From NCBI GenBank assembly GCA_947167105.1, contig CAMVGU010000015.1, positions 1-64,000 on the forward strand: DNA of 64,000 nt, read 5' to 3'. How positions within the stretch are numbered: position 1 is the first letter of the stretch; the number at the start of each line of letters is the position of its first letter. Positions 28,465 through 37,927 of this stretch are shown piece by piece. A program made the position numbers and the translations under genes. Source of the DNA: an uncultured Selenomonas sp. GTDB lineage: Bacteria; Bacillota; Negativicutes; Selenomonadales; Selenomonadaceae. The notes beneath the pieces are model-generated. The model ran no database searches and was not told the DNA's origin. It was given only the letters and a program-made list of their open reading frames with translations.

Positions 28465-29388
28465 TTATTCCAGACTGTAACGGTTCACCCAATGGGAATA
28501 TCCCTTGGCAAAGGCACGCAGCCGCGTGAGGCCCTTGTACTCCGGTGCCTTGGGACTTATCATGCGATAGGCGCCCTCATAATCATCCTCCAGAGGCTGC
28601 CAGCCGGACTGGCTGCTCCAGTAATCGGCACGCACGATGCGCTCCGTGCCCTGGGGCAGGTTCACAGCCTTCTTAATGAACTTGATTTCCAGCACCTTGC
28701 CGGCATCATCCTTGATCTCCTGCCACTCCCAGAGGATAAGGTTCTGCCCCTTCATGCGCATGGTGGTGGTGTCAGCCGTCACGCGGGTGGTCAGCCCGTT
28801 CTCCGTGCTTTCCCACAGGGTAATCCAACGGTCCTCCGCCCCGGCGCGCTGGGCCTCTCCCATACGGAAGACCTGGTCTACGATGGCATTGTAGAAAGCC
28901 TCGTCGAATTCCTGGGAATTGACTTCCTTGACGCGTCCTTCCGTCTTGGAATAGATGACCTTCCCCCTGGGGTCGTAAAAATCCTCCTTCAAATACTGGA
29001 TAGTGCGGTTCTGGGGATTGATATCCACCAGCGCATAGCTATAGGCAAGCTGGGCCGGATCTGGCACCACCGCGCTTATTTCATAGCTGTCAATGGTTTC
29101 CTTGGCCCCGCCGTAGGCATAGCCGGTCTTGGTCCAGGCCTGGATGCAAGTAGCCACCTTGCCCTGCCTGGTATCCACGCTGCGCACCACCGTAACCGAG
29201 GACGGGTCGATAAACTTGCTGTACTTGTCATCAGAACTCAGCCAGAGCCAGTCCTCTGCCGTCTGTCCGGTCTGTGCTTCCGCCGGTGCTGCCGCAGATG
29301 CCGGCAGAAATTCCGGGCAGGCCAGCAGCATGGCTCCAGCCGCCAGTCCCAGGCAAATTCCCTGGGCAATGCTCTTATGCTTAATCAT
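28465..29388 (-). CDS. Secreted hypothetical protein with signal peptide
   Basis: The 307-residue protein begins MIKHKSIAQGICLGLAAGAMLLACPEFLPASAAA, a signal peptide with cleavage near ASA-A. The body contains 'WLWLSSDDKYSKFIDPSSV' near the start, a pattern seen in small exported proteins that report residues 'used by' repeated 55-70 aa units of unknown function in Negativicutes. No catalytic motif is visible. It lies 22 nt after hydF and 21 nt before metA and is probably cotranscribed with both. Confidence 0.65.
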   Translation of the reverse strand: MIKHKSIAQGICLGLAAGAMLLACPEFLPASAAAPAEAQTGQTAEDWLWLSSDDKYSKFIDPSSVTVVRSVDTRQGKVATCIQAWTKTGYAYGGAKETIDSYEISAVVPDPAQLAYSYALVDINPQNRTIQYLKEDFYDPRGKVIYSKTEGRVKEVNSQEFDEAFYNAIVDQVFRMGEAQRAGAEDRWITLWESTENGLTTRVTADTTTMRMKGQNLILWEWQEIKDDAGKVLEIKFIKKAVNLPQGTERIVRADYWSSQSGWQPLEDDYEGAYRMISPKAPEYKGLTRLRAFAKGYSHWVNRYSLE

Positions 29389-29410
29389 ATCCTCACCTCT
29401 CGCCTGCTTG

Positions 29411-30619
29411 CTATACCTCCGTGCGGGGCAGCTCCACTTCATCCAGAATCCCTGTCAGATAAGCTATGGCCACGCCGTAATTGGTCATGGGCACCTTCTG
29501 GGCGCGGCAGGCAGCCACACGGCTCAACACATACTTGCGGTTGAACATGCAGGCACCGCAGTGTATGACCATATCATAGCCCGTAAGATCCTTCGGGAAA
29601 TCCCTGCCCGCCACGGTATCAATGCTTATACCATCCCCCAGCCGCTGCCGCAGCAGGCGGGGCAGCTTCACCCTGCCGATATCCTCCTCCAGGGGCTTGT
29701 GGGTGCAGGCCTCCGCTATCAGGATATGGGCCTCCCCGCCAAGCTCCCCCAGCCGCATGGCAGACTCCCTGAAATATTCGATATCCCCCTTATAGCCCGC
29801 AAACAGCACGGAAAAGGAGGTCAGCAGGCTTTCCTTCGGCTTCAGCTCATGCACCTGGCGAAAAGCCTGTGAGTCCGTGATAATAAGCTGCGGCGGCTCC
29901 TTCAGGGCAGAGAGGGTGCGCCGGTAATCCGCCGCGGTGCAGCAGATGGCCGTGCAGCGCTTGTCCAGAAGCTCCCGCAAGGTCTGCACCTGGGGCAGGA
30001 TCAGGCGTCCCTTGGGTGCCTGGATATCCTGGGGCATCACCAGGAGCACAGTATCGCCTGCCTTGGCCAGTCCCCCGGTAATGCTGCCCTGCTGGAAATC
30101 CTCCGGCAGCTGGCGGATGATTTCCTCCCTCAGCTCCGCAATGCCGCGCCCGCTCATGGCGCTGACGCGAATCGGCGTATAGCCTGTTTTCTGCCGGATA
30201 AGCTGCGCCAAAGCCTTGCCATTGTCCCCCAGCGTATCCGCACGGCTGATGACCGGTATGGCCGGCGTATCCTGTGCCCTGAACTTTTTCATCCAGTCCA
30301 GCTCTGCCACCATGTCCGCATTGCGGAACAGCACAATGGCTATATCCGTTTCCCGTGCCACATCCCTGGTACGGTCAACCCGCAGCTTGCCCAGCTCCCC
30401 CTCATCATCGAACCCCGCCGTATCCACAAAAACCACCGGGCCGATGCCTTTGATCTCCATGGCCTTATATACGGGATCCGTAGTCGTGCCGGGCACGGAG
30501 GAGACCGTTGCCGCATGCTGTCCGGTCAGGGCATTCACCAGCGAGGACTTGCCGCTGTTGCGCTTGCCGTAAAGGCCGATATGCAGGCGGCTCCCCCTGG
30601 GGGTATCCTGAAGCCCCAT
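29411..30619 (-). CDS. hydF: [FeFe]-hydrogenase H-cluster maturation GTPase HydF
   Basis: GTPase and scaffold for the 2Fe subcluster of [FeFe] hydrogenase. The N-terminal GTPase has 'GLYGKRNSGKSSLVNAL' (P-loop), 'DTAGFDDEGELG' and 'SRAD'. The C-terminal cluster domain has the conserved CxH...HCxxC set: 'ACTHKP' and 'VIHCGACMFNRK'. MGLQDTPRG is the start (402 aa), with GAGGAG upstream. HydE and HydG are not in the window. A huge 887-codon reading frame extends upstream but is antisense to the VanW gene. Confidence 0.94.
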   Translation of the reverse strand: MGLQDTPRGSRLHIGLYGKRNSGKSSLVNALTGQHAATVSSVPGTTTDPVYKAMEIKGIGPVVFVDTAGFDDEGELGKLRVDRTRDVARETDIAIVLFRNADMVAELDWMKKFRAQDTPAIPVISRADTLGDNGKALAQLIRQKTGYTPIRVSAMSGRGIAELREEIIRQLPEDFQQGSITGGLAKAGDTVLLVMPQDIQAPKGRLILPQVQTLRELLDKRCTAICCTAADYRRTLSALKEPPQLIITDSQAFRQVHELKPKESLLTSFSVLFAGYKGDIEYFRESAMRLGELGGEAHILIAEACTHKPLEEDIGRVKLPRLLRQRLGDGISIDTVAGRDFPKDLTGYDMVIHCGACMFNRKYVLSRVAACRAQKVPMTNYGVAIAYLTGILDEVELPRTEV

Positions 30620-30778
30620 ACTTATCTCACTCCTCAAACAAGAGAATACCAGGACAGAATTCAGTCCGTCTGGCATCTCCTTGCAATCATTTCCTTTTAG
30701 TATAACACAAACTGGCATGAATATGATAGAATGTAATGCGAATGATTTTTCAAAGGAAAAAGAAAGGAACCTGATCCC

Positions 30779-32041
30779 ATGTTCAAGAACCTGACACCGG
30801 CCAAAGCCTTGCTCTGGGCTGTGGCCGGTGTGGCGGGCACAGCCCTGGCCGTGGCCGCCATCGGAAGCCTCTCTGTCACCGCTGCCAACCAGGGCCATGT
30901 GGTGCTGGGGGTGCAGGCAGGGGGCAAGACCATTGCCGGCCTGTCCTATGAGGAAACGCGCCAGTATTTTGGCAAGCTGGCCCAGCAAAAGCTGGACAAA
31001 AATGCCGCCGTGCTGCAATATGAGCAAAAGTCCTGGGCCATCAAGCCGGAGGAAATCGGGCTGCAGGGCAATGTGGATGAAGCCGCCCAGGCAGCCTATG
31101 CCATAGGCCGTGACGAAAATGCCAGCGGCCTCACCAATCTCATCACCCAGATGCGCTGCGCCCTCTTCGGCACAGAAGTAACAATGGACGCGGATTTCAA
31201 TCCAGAGCTTTTGAACCAGCGCCTGGAAAAGATACGCCAGGAAATCATCACCCAGCCGGAAAACGCCGCCTGCTACCTCAATGCAGACGGAAGCATAGGC
31301 AAGAAAATGGGCAGGAACGGCCTCAGTCTGGATATGGCCCCCATCGCAGAGGAGCTGGCCCCCCAATTCAGGGCACTGGAGCTGACAGCCCATGCCACCC
31401 TGGAACCCACGGTGATCCAGCCCTATGTCACGAATGCTGACGTTGCGGCTATAGATACAGTGCTCGGCACCTATACCACCACCTACTACCCCGGCCCCCG
31501 TGGGGATAATATCGCCCTGGCTGCCAGCTTCCTCAACGATATACTGATACGACCGGGAGCCGAGATTTCCTTCAATGCGCTGGTGGGGCCCCGCACCCCT
31601 GCCAGGGGCTTCCAGGACGCGCCTGTCATCATAGACGGCAAGCACGAAATCGACAGCGGCGGCGGCGTCTGCCAGGTCAGCACCACTGTCTACAATGCAG
31701 TCCTGCTGGCGGGCCTGACACCTACCCAGCGCACATCCCATTACTACGCCTCTGCTTACTGCCCCCCTGGCAGGGATGCCACCGTTGCCGATGGCCTGCT
31801 GGATCTGCAGTTCCGCAACAGCCTGGCCCATCCCGTCTATATGCTCTCCAGTGCCGGTGCCAGCGAAATCACCATCTACATCCTCGGCACCCGCGCCGAT
31901 CTGGGAGGCAAGACCATTTCCCTCTACAGCACCGGCAGCAGCATGACCCCTACCCTCTACAGGCTCTGGCTCCAGAACGGCGAGGTTCTGGAGCAGGAGT
32001 ATCTGCACACAGACCGTTACAGCAAGGATACCGGGGCATGA
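30779..32041 (+). CDS. VanW family protein with YoaR-like domain
   Basis: The 420-residue protein has an N-terminal membrane anchor ('ALLWAVAGVAGTALAVAAI'), a YoaR/putative peptidoglycan-binding region (about 60-230), and a VanW domain with the hallmark 'DSGGGVCQVSTTVYNAVLLAGL'. VanW was first noticed in vancomycin-resistance clusters; the biochemical role is unknown, probably at the cell wall. The last codons lie inside the left arm of a perfect 59-bp palindrome. Confidence 0.88.
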   Translation: MFKNLTPAKALLWAVAGVAGTALAVAAIGSLSVTAANQGHVVLGVQAGGKTIAGLSYEETRQYFGKLAQQKLDKNAAVLQYEQKSWAIKPEEIGLQGNVDEAAQAAYAIGRDENASGLTNLITQMRCALFGTEVTMDADFNPELLNQRLEKIRQEIITQPENAACYLNADGSIGKKMGRNGLSLDMAPIAEELAPQFRALELTAHATLEPTVIQPYVTNADVAAIDTVLGTYTTTYYPGPRGDNIALAASFLNDILIRPGAEISFNALVGPRTPARGFQDAPVIIDGKHEIDSGGGVCQVSTTVYNAVLLAGLTPTQRTSHYYASAYCPPGRDATVADGLLDLQFRNSLAHPVYMLSSAGASEITIYILGTRADLGGKTISLYSTGSSMTPTLYRLWLQNGEVLEQEYLHTDRYSKDTGA

Positions 32042-32085
32042 AAAAAAGAACGCCAATGGCGTTCTTTTTTTCATGCCCCGGTATC
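32027..32085. terminator. Perfect 59-bp palindromic bidirectional terminator
   Basis: Two 28-bp arms (32027-32054 and 32058-32085) are exact reverse complements around AAT. The core GAACGCC-AAT-GGCGTTC has T7 on both strands. The left arm contains the last four codons and stop of the VanW gene; the right arm reaches into the stop codon of ridA. I checked every pair; pairing ends at 32026/32086. Confidence 0.92.
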
Positions 32086-32458
32086 AGTCAAGAGCTGCGA
32101 TGGCCTCCACCTCGCAGAGGGCACCGGCCGGCAAACCCTTCACCGCCACGCAGCTGCGGGCCGGCTTGGAAATGAAATGCTGCTCGTAGACTGCGTTGAA
32201 CTTCTGGAAGTCCCCAATCTCCGCCAGAAAGCAGGTGGTCTTCACCACATGCTTCATATCGGAGCCTGCTGCCGCCAGCACGGCCTCCACATTCCTGCAG
32301 CACTGCTCTGCCTGGCCCTCAATATCCGTGGCAACGATCTTGCCCGCAGCCGGATCTATGGCAATCTGCCCGGACAGGTAGAGCATTCCCCCCGCCTGGA
32401 TGGCCTGGCTGTAGGGGCCCACTGCGGCAGGTGCCTTGTCTGTATGAATAGTCTTCAT
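32084..32458 (-). CDS. ridA: RidA family reactive intermediate deaminase
   Basis: Hydrolyses enamine/imine intermediates such as 2-aminoacrylate. The 124-residue protein has 'AVGPYSQAIQAGGMLYLSGQIAIDP', 'CCRNVEAVLAAAG', 'KTTCFLAEI' and the terminal 'RSCVAVKGLPAGALCEVEAIA', where the Arg and Glu line the pocket. It follows guaB by 15 nt and ends at the palindromic terminator. Confidence 0.94.
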   Translation of the reverse strand: MKTIHTDKAPAAVGPYSQAIQAGGMLYLSGQIAIDPAAGKIVATDIEGQAEQCCRNVEAVLAAAGSDMKHVVKTTCFLAEIGDFQKFNAVYEQHFISKPARSCVAVKGLPAGALCEVEAIAALD

Positions 32459-32473
32459 CTGGCTTTATCCCCC

Positions 32474-33979
32474 TTATTCACGGCCCAGCTTATCCCGCTG
32501 GATGACATCATGGGCACCGCCCTCCACGATGGAAGTGGCGGAAACCAGAGTCAGCCGCGCCTTGTCCCGGAACTCCGGCAGGGACAGGGCACCACAGTTG
32601 CACATGGTGGAGCGGATTTTCGCCGTGGTCACTCCCACATTGTCCTTCAGGGAGCCTGCATAGGGCACATAGGAGTCAACCCCCTCCTCGAAGGACAGCT
32701 TCTTCGCACCGCCCAAATCGTAGCGCTGCCAGTTGCGCGCCCGGTTCGAGCCTTCGCCCCAATACTCCTTGTAATAGTTGCCGTTCAGCTTGATTTTATC
32801 GGAGGGGCTCTCATCGAAGCGGGAGAAGTAGCGTCCCAGCATCAGGAAATCTGCACCCATGGCCAGGGCCAGTGTCATATGGTAATCATGCACAATGCCG
32901 CCATCGGAGCAGACCGGGATATAAATCCCCGTCTCCTCATAATACTTATCGCGCTCGGCACAGACATCAATCAGCGCCGTGGCCTGGCCACGGCCAATGC
33001 CCTTCGTCTCACGGGTAATGCAGATAGAGCCGCCGCCAATGCCCACCTTGATAAAGTCCGCCCCGGCCTCGGCCAGGAAGCGGAAGCCATCGGCATCCAC
33101 CACATTGCCGGCCCCTACCTTCACATCCGGGCCGAAATGCTCATGAATGTAATGCAAGGTAATGCGCTGCCACTCGGAGAAGCCCTCCGAGGAATCAATG
33201 CACAGCACATCCGCCCCGGCCTGCAGCAGGGCGGGCACCCGCTCCGCATAGTCGCGGGTATTGATGCCCGCGCCCACGATATAGCGCTTGCCGGAGTCCA
33301 GCAGCTCAAACTTGTTTTCCTTGTTGTCCGTATAGTCCTTGCGGAAGACCATGTAGCGCAGGCGCTGCTGCTTATCAACCAGGGGCAGCATGTTCAGCTT
33401 ATGCTCCCAGATCATGTCATTGGCCTGGGAAAGGGTCGTGGTATCTGCATCCGCATAGATGAGATCCTCGAACTTCGTCATAAAGGTGCCCGCCTGGGTA
33501 TCAAGACTCATGCGGGACAGACGGTAATCACGGCTGGTCACGATACCCAGGAGCTTGCCCGTCGCCGTGCCGTCCTCCGTCACCGCCATGGTGGAATGGC
33601 CCGTCTGGGCAAGGAGCTCCAGAATCTCCCCCAGGGTCGTGCTGGTCATGATATTGGAGTCACTGCTGACAAAGCCGGACTTATAGCTCTTGACACGGGC
33701 CACCATAGCCGCTTCTTCCTCAATGCTCTGGGAACCATAGATGAAGGAAACACCGCCCTCCTTGGCCAAGGCAATGGCCATGGTATCATTGGACACGGCC
33801 TGCATGATGGCCGATGTCATGGGAATGTTCATGGCGATTTTCGGCTCCTCGCCCTTCCTGAACTTCACCAGCGGCGTTTTCAGGGACACATTCGCCGGAA
33901 TGCACTTGTCAGACGAATAGCCCGGCACCAGCAGATATTCCCCGAAAGTATGCGATGGTTCCTTGAAGTAGAATGCCAA
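32474..33979 (-). CDS. guaB: IMP dehydrogenase
   Basis: Oxidises IMP to XMP, the entry to guanine nucleotides. The TIM barrel contains '[25 protein letters not shown]' with the catalytic Cys (SICITR), 'PVCSDGGI' and the flap '[15 protein letters not shown]'. A pair of CBS domains occupies about residues 100-215 ('[13 protein letters not shown]', 'GIVTSRDYR'). Length 501 aa. Translation starts at a TTG with AAGGGG upstream. The '[17 protein letters not shown]' end is typical. Confidence 0.95.
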   Translation of the reverse strand: MAFYFKEPSHTFGEYLLVPGYSSDKCIPANVSLKTPLVKFRKGEEPKIAMNIPMTSAIMQAVSNDTMAIALAKEGGVSFIYGSQSIEEEAAMVARVKSYKSGFVSSDSNIMTSTTLGEILELLAQTGHSTMAVTEDGTATGKLLGIVTSRDYRLSRMSLDTQAGTFMTKFEDLIYADADTTTLSQANDMIWEHKLNMLPLVDKQQRLRYMVFRKDYTDNKENKFELLDSGKRYIVGAGINTRDYAERVPALLQAGADVLCIDSSEGFSEWQRITLHYIHEHFGPDVKVGAGNVVDADGFRFLAEAGADFIKVGIGGGSICITRETKGIGRGQATALIDVCAERDKYYEETGIYIPVCSDGGIVHDYHMTLALAMGADFLMLGRYFSRFDESPSDKIKLNGNYYKEYWGEGSNRARNWQRYDLGGAKKLSFEEGVDSYVPYAGSLKDNVGVTTAKIRSTMCNCGALSLPEFRDKARLTLVSATSIVEGGAHDVIQRDKLGRE

Positions 33980-34021
33980 CCTAACCCCTTCTTTCTTAAT
34001 ATATGCAGCTAAATTTTTACA

Positions 34022-34050
34022 ATTCTACCACGTAAGGCCGGGTCTGTCAA
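34022..34050 (-). promoter_or_regulatory. Consensus-like sigma-A promoter of guaB-ridA
   Basis: Minus strand: -35 TTGACA (34045-34050), 17-nt spacer, -10 TAGAAT (34022-34027). The -35 box overlaps the nspC stop codon (34047-34049). TSS would lie about 35 nt before the guaB TTG. Confidence 0.8.
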
Positions 34051-35225
34051 ACCCTGCGCTCGAATTCCTCGTAACCGAAGGATTTCACAATGGCCCATTC
34101 CCCTGACCTGTCCACCGCGATGATAGAGGGCAGGGGCAGTCCGTTGAAGGTATTCGTCTTCACCATCGTATAGATGGCCATATCGCAGAAAATTACCCGC
34201 TCACCTGCCTGCAAGGGCTCCGCAAAGGAATATTCGCCTATAATATCACCTGCCAGGCAGGTGGGCCCGCCAAAGCGATAGGTAAAGCCAAGCTCCCCCG
34301 GCTCGCCTCCGGCAAGGACCGGCGGGCGGTAGGGCATCTCCAGCACATCCGGCATATGGCAGGCAGCCGATGTGTCGAGGATGACATTGGCCACACCATC
34401 CTGCTCCGGCTGCACCTCCAGCACCTCGCTGACCAGAAAGCCCGCATTCAGGGCTACCGCTTCCCCAGGCTCCAGATAAACCTCCAGCCCGTACTCCTGC
34501 CGTACACGGCAGATGCATGCTTTCAGCAGTTCCAGGTCGTAGCCTGGCTTTGTGATATGGTGGCCGCCGCCCATATTCAGCCATTTCAGCCCAGGCAGGC
34601 GCAAAAACTCACCGAAGCCCTCTTCCACGGCTGCCAGCGTCTCCGCCAGCGCCTCCGCTCCCTGCTCGCACAGGGTATGGAAATGCAAGCCCTCAAGCCC
34701 CTGCAGCCCCTCCTCAGGAAAGGCTTCCAGCTCAGACAGCCGCACCCCCAGGCGGGAGCCGGGGGCACAGGGGTCGTAGATGGCCTTATCCTGAGTGGAA
34801 TGCTCAGGATTGATGCGCAGCCCGCAGGATACCCCCGCCGCCTGTGCCTCCCCCCCGTAGCGTTCCCATTGCTGCAAGGAATTGAAAGAGATATGGTCAC
34901 AGATCTGTGCCAGCGCACGCAGTTCCTCCGGCTTATAAGCAGGGGAGAAAACATGGGTCTCCCCCCCCATTTCCTCAAAGCCCAGCCTTGCCTCATAGAG
35001 GCCGCTGGCCGTCGTACCGGCCAGGTACTGCCGCAAGAGCGGATAATAATGCTGCATGGAGAAGCATTTCTGGGCCAGGAGAATCTTTGCGCCCGTTTCC
35101 TGCTGCACCCCGGCCAGAATCTCCAGATTATGCCGCAGCAGATTTTCTTCCACCACATAGGCAGGTGTGGGGACCTCCAGCCAGCTTCGATGATACTCGC
35201 GCTCCCGCGCAGGCCGCCCTGCCAT
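34047..35225 (-). CDS. nspC: Carboxynorspermidine decarboxylase
   Basis: PLP-dependent, alanine-racemase-fold decarboxylase that removes CO2 from carboxy(nor)spermidine. The PLP lysine is in 'KILLAQKCFSM'; 'LHFHTLCEQG', 'NMGGGHHITKPGYD', 'LEPGEAVALNAGFLVSEVLE' and 'FGGPTCLAGDIIGEYSF' (the Cys from the neighbouring subunit) are family hallmarks. Start MAGRPARER overlaps the preceding stop in TGATG, so translation is coupled to the dehydrogenase. 392 aa. Confidence 0.92.
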   Translation of the reverse strand: MAGRPAREREYHRSWLEVPTPAYVVEENLLRHNLEILAGVQQETGAKILLAQKCFSMQHYYPLLRQYLAGTTASGLYEARLGFEEMGGETHVFSPAYKPEELRALAQICDHISFNSLQQWERYGGEAQAAGVSCGLRINPEHSTQDKAIYDPCAPGSRLGVRLSELEAFPEEGLQGLEGLHFHTLCEQGAEALAETLAAVEEGFGEFLRLPGLKWLNMGGGHHITKPGYDLELLKACICRVRQEYGLEVYLEPGEAVALNAGFLVSEVLEVQPEQDGVANVILDTSAACHMPDVLEMPYRPPVLAGGEPGELGFTYRFGGPTCLAGDIIGEYSFAEPLQAGERVIFCDMAIYTMVKTNTFNGLPLPSIIAVDRSGEWAIVKSFGYEEFERRV

Positions 35226-36427
35226 CAGTCCACCAGCTCCGGGGAAAAGCTCTCCTGCCAGGGCAGGCCCCACTTGTTCAGGGCCTCCATAAAGGGATCA
35301 GGGTCGAATTCCTCGATATTGAAGACTCCCGGCCCTTTCCAGGTGCCATTCATAATGAGCATCGCGCCGATCATGGCAGGCACGCCGGTGGTGTAGGACA
35401 CCGCCTGGGAGCCCACCTCCTTATAGCATTCCTCATGGTCACAGACATTGTAGAGATAGTAGGACTTTTCCTTGCCATCCTTCTTGCCGCAGAAAATGCA
35501 GCCGATATTGGTCTTGCCCTTGGTGCGGGGGCCCAGGCTGGCCGGGTCCGGCAGCACTGCCCGCAGGAACTGCAGAGGTATGATTTTCTGCCCCTTGTAG
35601 TCTATAGGCTCAATGGAAGTCATGCCCACATTCTGCAAGCATTTCAAGTGCATGAGGTAGCTCTGGCCGAAGGTCATAAAGAAGCGGATACGCTTGATGC
35701 CGGGAATATTCAGGGCCAGGGACTCAATCTCCTCATGGTGCAGCAGGTACATATCCCTGGGACCCACCTCCGGGAAATCATACACCCGCTTGATTTCCAT
35801 GGGTTCCGTCTCCACCCAGTGCCCGTTCTCCCAATAACTTCCCTTAGCAGAGACCTCACGGATATTGATCTCGGGATTGAAATTTGTCGCGAAGGGATAG
35901 CCGTGGTCCCCTGCGTTGCAGTCCAGGATATCTATATAATTGATTTCATCAAAATAATGCTTCAGGGCATAAGCAGCAAACACGCTGGTCACGCCCGGAT
36001 CGAAGCCGGAGCCCAGGAGAGCCGTCAGGCCGGCCTCCTTAAAGCGCTCACGGTAGGCCCACTGCCATTTATATTCAAACTTAGCCGTATCAAGGGGCTC
36101 ATAATTGGCCGTGTCAACATAATTTGCCCCGGCTGCCAGGCAGGCCTCCATAATGTGCAGATCCTGATAGGGAAGCGCCAGGTTCAGAACCACATCCGGC
36201 CGAAAATCCTTGATCAGCGCCGTCAGTTCCTCCACATTGTCCGCATCCACATGAGCCGTGCGAATCTTAGTCCTGCCGCCTGACAGCTTCTCCGCCAGCG
36301 CATCGCATTTCGATTTCGTGCGGGATGCTATCATGATTTCCCCGAATTCCTCAGAATTCTGGCAGCACTTGTGGACAGCAACGCTAGCCACACCGCCGCA
36401 GCCAATGACCAATGCCTTGCCCATCAT
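35225..36427 (-). CDS. Carboxy(nor)spermidine synthase (saccharopine dehydrogenase family)
   Basis: NAD(P)H-dependent reductive condensation of aspartate semialdehyde with a diamine. The Rossmann start is 'ALVIGCGGVASVAVHKC', followed by 'NLALPYQDLHIMEACLAAGANYVDTANYE' and 'GSGFDPGVTSVFAAYALKHYF', all typical of Lys9-like CANSDH. 400 aa. With nspC it makes spermidine or norspermidine without S-adenosylmethionine decarboxylase. In Selenomonas-type bacteria polyamines also decorate peptidoglycan and hold the outer membrane, a possible destination here. Confidence 0.92.
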   Translation of the reverse strand: MMGKALVIGCGGVASVAVHKCCQNSEEFGEIMIASRTKSKCDALAEKLSGGRTKIRTAHVDADNVEELTALIKDFRPDVVLNLALPYQDLHIMEACLAAGANYVDTANYEPLDTAKFEYKWQWAYRERFKEAGLTALLGSGFDPGVTSVFAAYALKHYFDEINYIDILDCNAGDHGYPFATNFNPEINIREVSAKGSYWENGHWVETEPMEIKRVYDFPEVGPRDMYLLHHEEIESLALNIPGIKRIRFFMTFGQSYLMHLKCLQNVGMTSIEPIDYKGQKIIPLQFLRAVLPDPASLGPRTKGKTNIGCIFCGKKDGKEKSYYLYNVCDHEECYKEVGSQAVSYTTGVPAMIGAMLIMNGTWKGPGVFNIEEFDPDPFMEALNKWGLPWQESFSPELVD

Positions 36428-36462
36428 ATCACCCTCCTAAAGATACAAATTCTTCAAGCAAC

Positions 36463-36491
36463 ATTTTAACGTCTGTTCAGTACACTTGCAA
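36463..36491 (-). promoter_or_regulatory. Sigma-A promoter of the carboxynorspermidine operon
   Basis: Minus strand: -35 TTGCAA (36486-36491), 17-nt spacer, -10 TAAAAT (36463-36468), about 36 nt before the ATG at 36427. Confidence 0.7.
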
Positions 36492-36621
36492 GATAAACTT
36501 CGTGCGAAATGGTGTTTCGTACTACGCCCTTACAGTTCCCTGGCAGGACTTTTCCTAAGCAAGTGGAATAATTCTAATACGGATAAAACTGAAATCTGTT
36601 TTGTAAATCTGGGAGGAAACA

Positions 36622-37407
36622 ATGCTGACCGTAGAAGTTTTGCAAGGGCTGCTGCTGCCCTTTTTAGGCACCACCCTGGGAGCGGCGGGAGTGTATGTGC
36701 TGAAGGAGGAACTTGACCCACTGGTGCAAAAGGGGCTGATGGGCTTTGCCGCAGGGGTGATGGTGGCTGCTTCTGTCTGGAGCCTGCTGATACCTGCCAT
36801 GGAAGCAGAGGAGGCCATGGGAAATCTGGCTTTTCTGCCGGCGGTGATTGGCTTCTGGGCAGGGACCCTCTTTCTTCTGGCTCTTGACCGCCTCATCCCT
36901 CATCTGCACATGGATGCAGATGAGGCGGAAGGACCTAAAAGCAGCCTGCCCAAGAGCACCATGCTGCTTTTGGCTGTAACCCTGCACAATATTCCAGAAG
37001 GCATGGCGGTAGGCGTGGTGCTGGCGGGCTGGCTGGCAGGCACGGCGGATATTACCCTGGGGGGAGCTTTGGTAATGTCCCTGGGCATTGCCATTCAAAA
37101 CTTCCCCGAAGGTGCCATCATCTCCCTGCCCCTGCGTGCGGCAGGCATGAGCCGGCACAGGGCTTTTTTGGGGGGCATGCTTTCAGGCATAGTGGAGCCA
37201 ATAGGCGGCTTGCTGACCATCCTTGCCGCCAGCCTCGTGATTCCTGTACTGCCCTATTTGCTGGCCTTTGCTGCAGGAGCCATGCTCTATGTAGTGGTGG
37301 AGGAACTGATACCCGAGATGTCCACAGGCCACCATTCAAATGTGGGTGTCCTGGCCTTTGCCTGCGGCTTTACGCTGATGATGGCGCTGGATGTGGCGCT
37401 GGGATAG
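36622..37407 (+). CDS. ZIP family metal transporter
   Basis: The 261-residue protein has about eight membrane helices. The binuclear metal centre motifs of ZIP helices IV and V are present: 'HNIPEGMAVGVV' and 'NFPEGAIISLPLR' (GufA-type). A short His/Asp-containing loop 'LIPHLHMDADEAEG' lies between helices III and IV. It imports divalent metals such as Zn, Fe or Mn; selectivity unknown. GGGAGG lies 5 nt before the ATG. Confidence 0.9.
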   Translation: MLTVEVLQGLLLPFLGTTLGAAGVYVLKEELDPLVQKGLMGFAAGVMVAASVWSLLIPAMEAEEAMGNLAFLPAVIGFWAGTLFLLALDRLIPHLHMDADEAEGPKSSLPKSTMLLLAVTLHNIPEGMAVGVVLAGWLAGTADITLGGALVMSLGIAIQNFPEGAIISLPLRAAGMSRHRAFLGGMLSGIVEPIGGLLTILAASLVIPVLPYLLAFAAGAMLYVVVEELIPEMSTGHHSNVGVLAFACGFTLMMALDVALG

Positions 37408-37428
37408 ATCGCGAAGGAGGTCTTTCAA

Positions 37429-37911
37429 GTGAAAAAGATATTATTGGGCCTGACGCTGGGCCTGGTGCTGGCGTTGTCGCCTCTGGCGGCTATTGCAGGG
37501 GCCATGTCCCCTTCCGAGCAGGCCCGCAGTTGGCAAGGGCAGGGGGATTATCCCGGCATAGATGCCTATCAGGATATTACCCTGCTCCCAGGGCAGCTTC
37601 TGGTCAGGGGCGAGCCAAATGGCACAGAGTATTTTTCCGATTTCCATGCCTTCATATTGGCAGCAGAAGATGCCGAGAATTTCTTTGAGGGGCTGCAGGT
37701 CAAAAAGCATCCCCAATATGGCTATAGGAGCGCGGTGCAGCTATTCATGGTACAGAAAGAAAATATCCTGGCTGCATATTCACTGACAGAGGCAAATCCG
37801 CAGTTCGGCAAGGGCGGTTCCTCCCAGTATTTCATCCCCGATACACAGACCCTGATAGAAGCAGGCGTATTGGTGCCGATCAGGAAATTTGCCCTGCACA
37901 ACTATAAGTAG
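37429..37911 (+). CDS. Exported hypothetical protein
   Basis: 160 residues with a clear signal peptide 'MKKILLGLTLGLVLALSPLAAIAGA'. The mature part has no family I recognise; it is mixed alpha/beta-like with a conserved-looking 'YFSDFHAFILAAEDAENFFEGLQV'. It follows the ZIP gene by 21 nt with GAAGGAGG as ribosome site and is presumably cotranscribed with it. A link to metal handling is only by position. Confidence 0.65.
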   Translation: MKKILLGLTLGLVLALSPLAAIAGAMSPSEQARSWQGQGDYPGIDAYQDITLLPGQLLVRGEPNGTEYFSDFHAFILAAEDAENFFEGLQVKKHPQYGYRSAVQLFMVQKENILAAYSLTEANPQFGKGGSSQYFIPDTQTLIEAGVLVPIRKFALHNYK

Positions 37912-37927
37912 GCACACTCCCTGCAAG

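Noticed and set aside
30620..30778. Clear divergent promoters between hydF and the VanW gene
   Set aside because: An extended -10 like TGTTATACT exists on the minus strand (30699-30704), but no matching -35 at 16-18 nt; too weak to list.
29411..32074. A continuous 887-codon minus-strand reading frame
   Set aside because: Only its last 402 codons are hydF, with a ribosome site and a P-loop start. The rest is antisense to the VanW gene, which has its own signature motifs.
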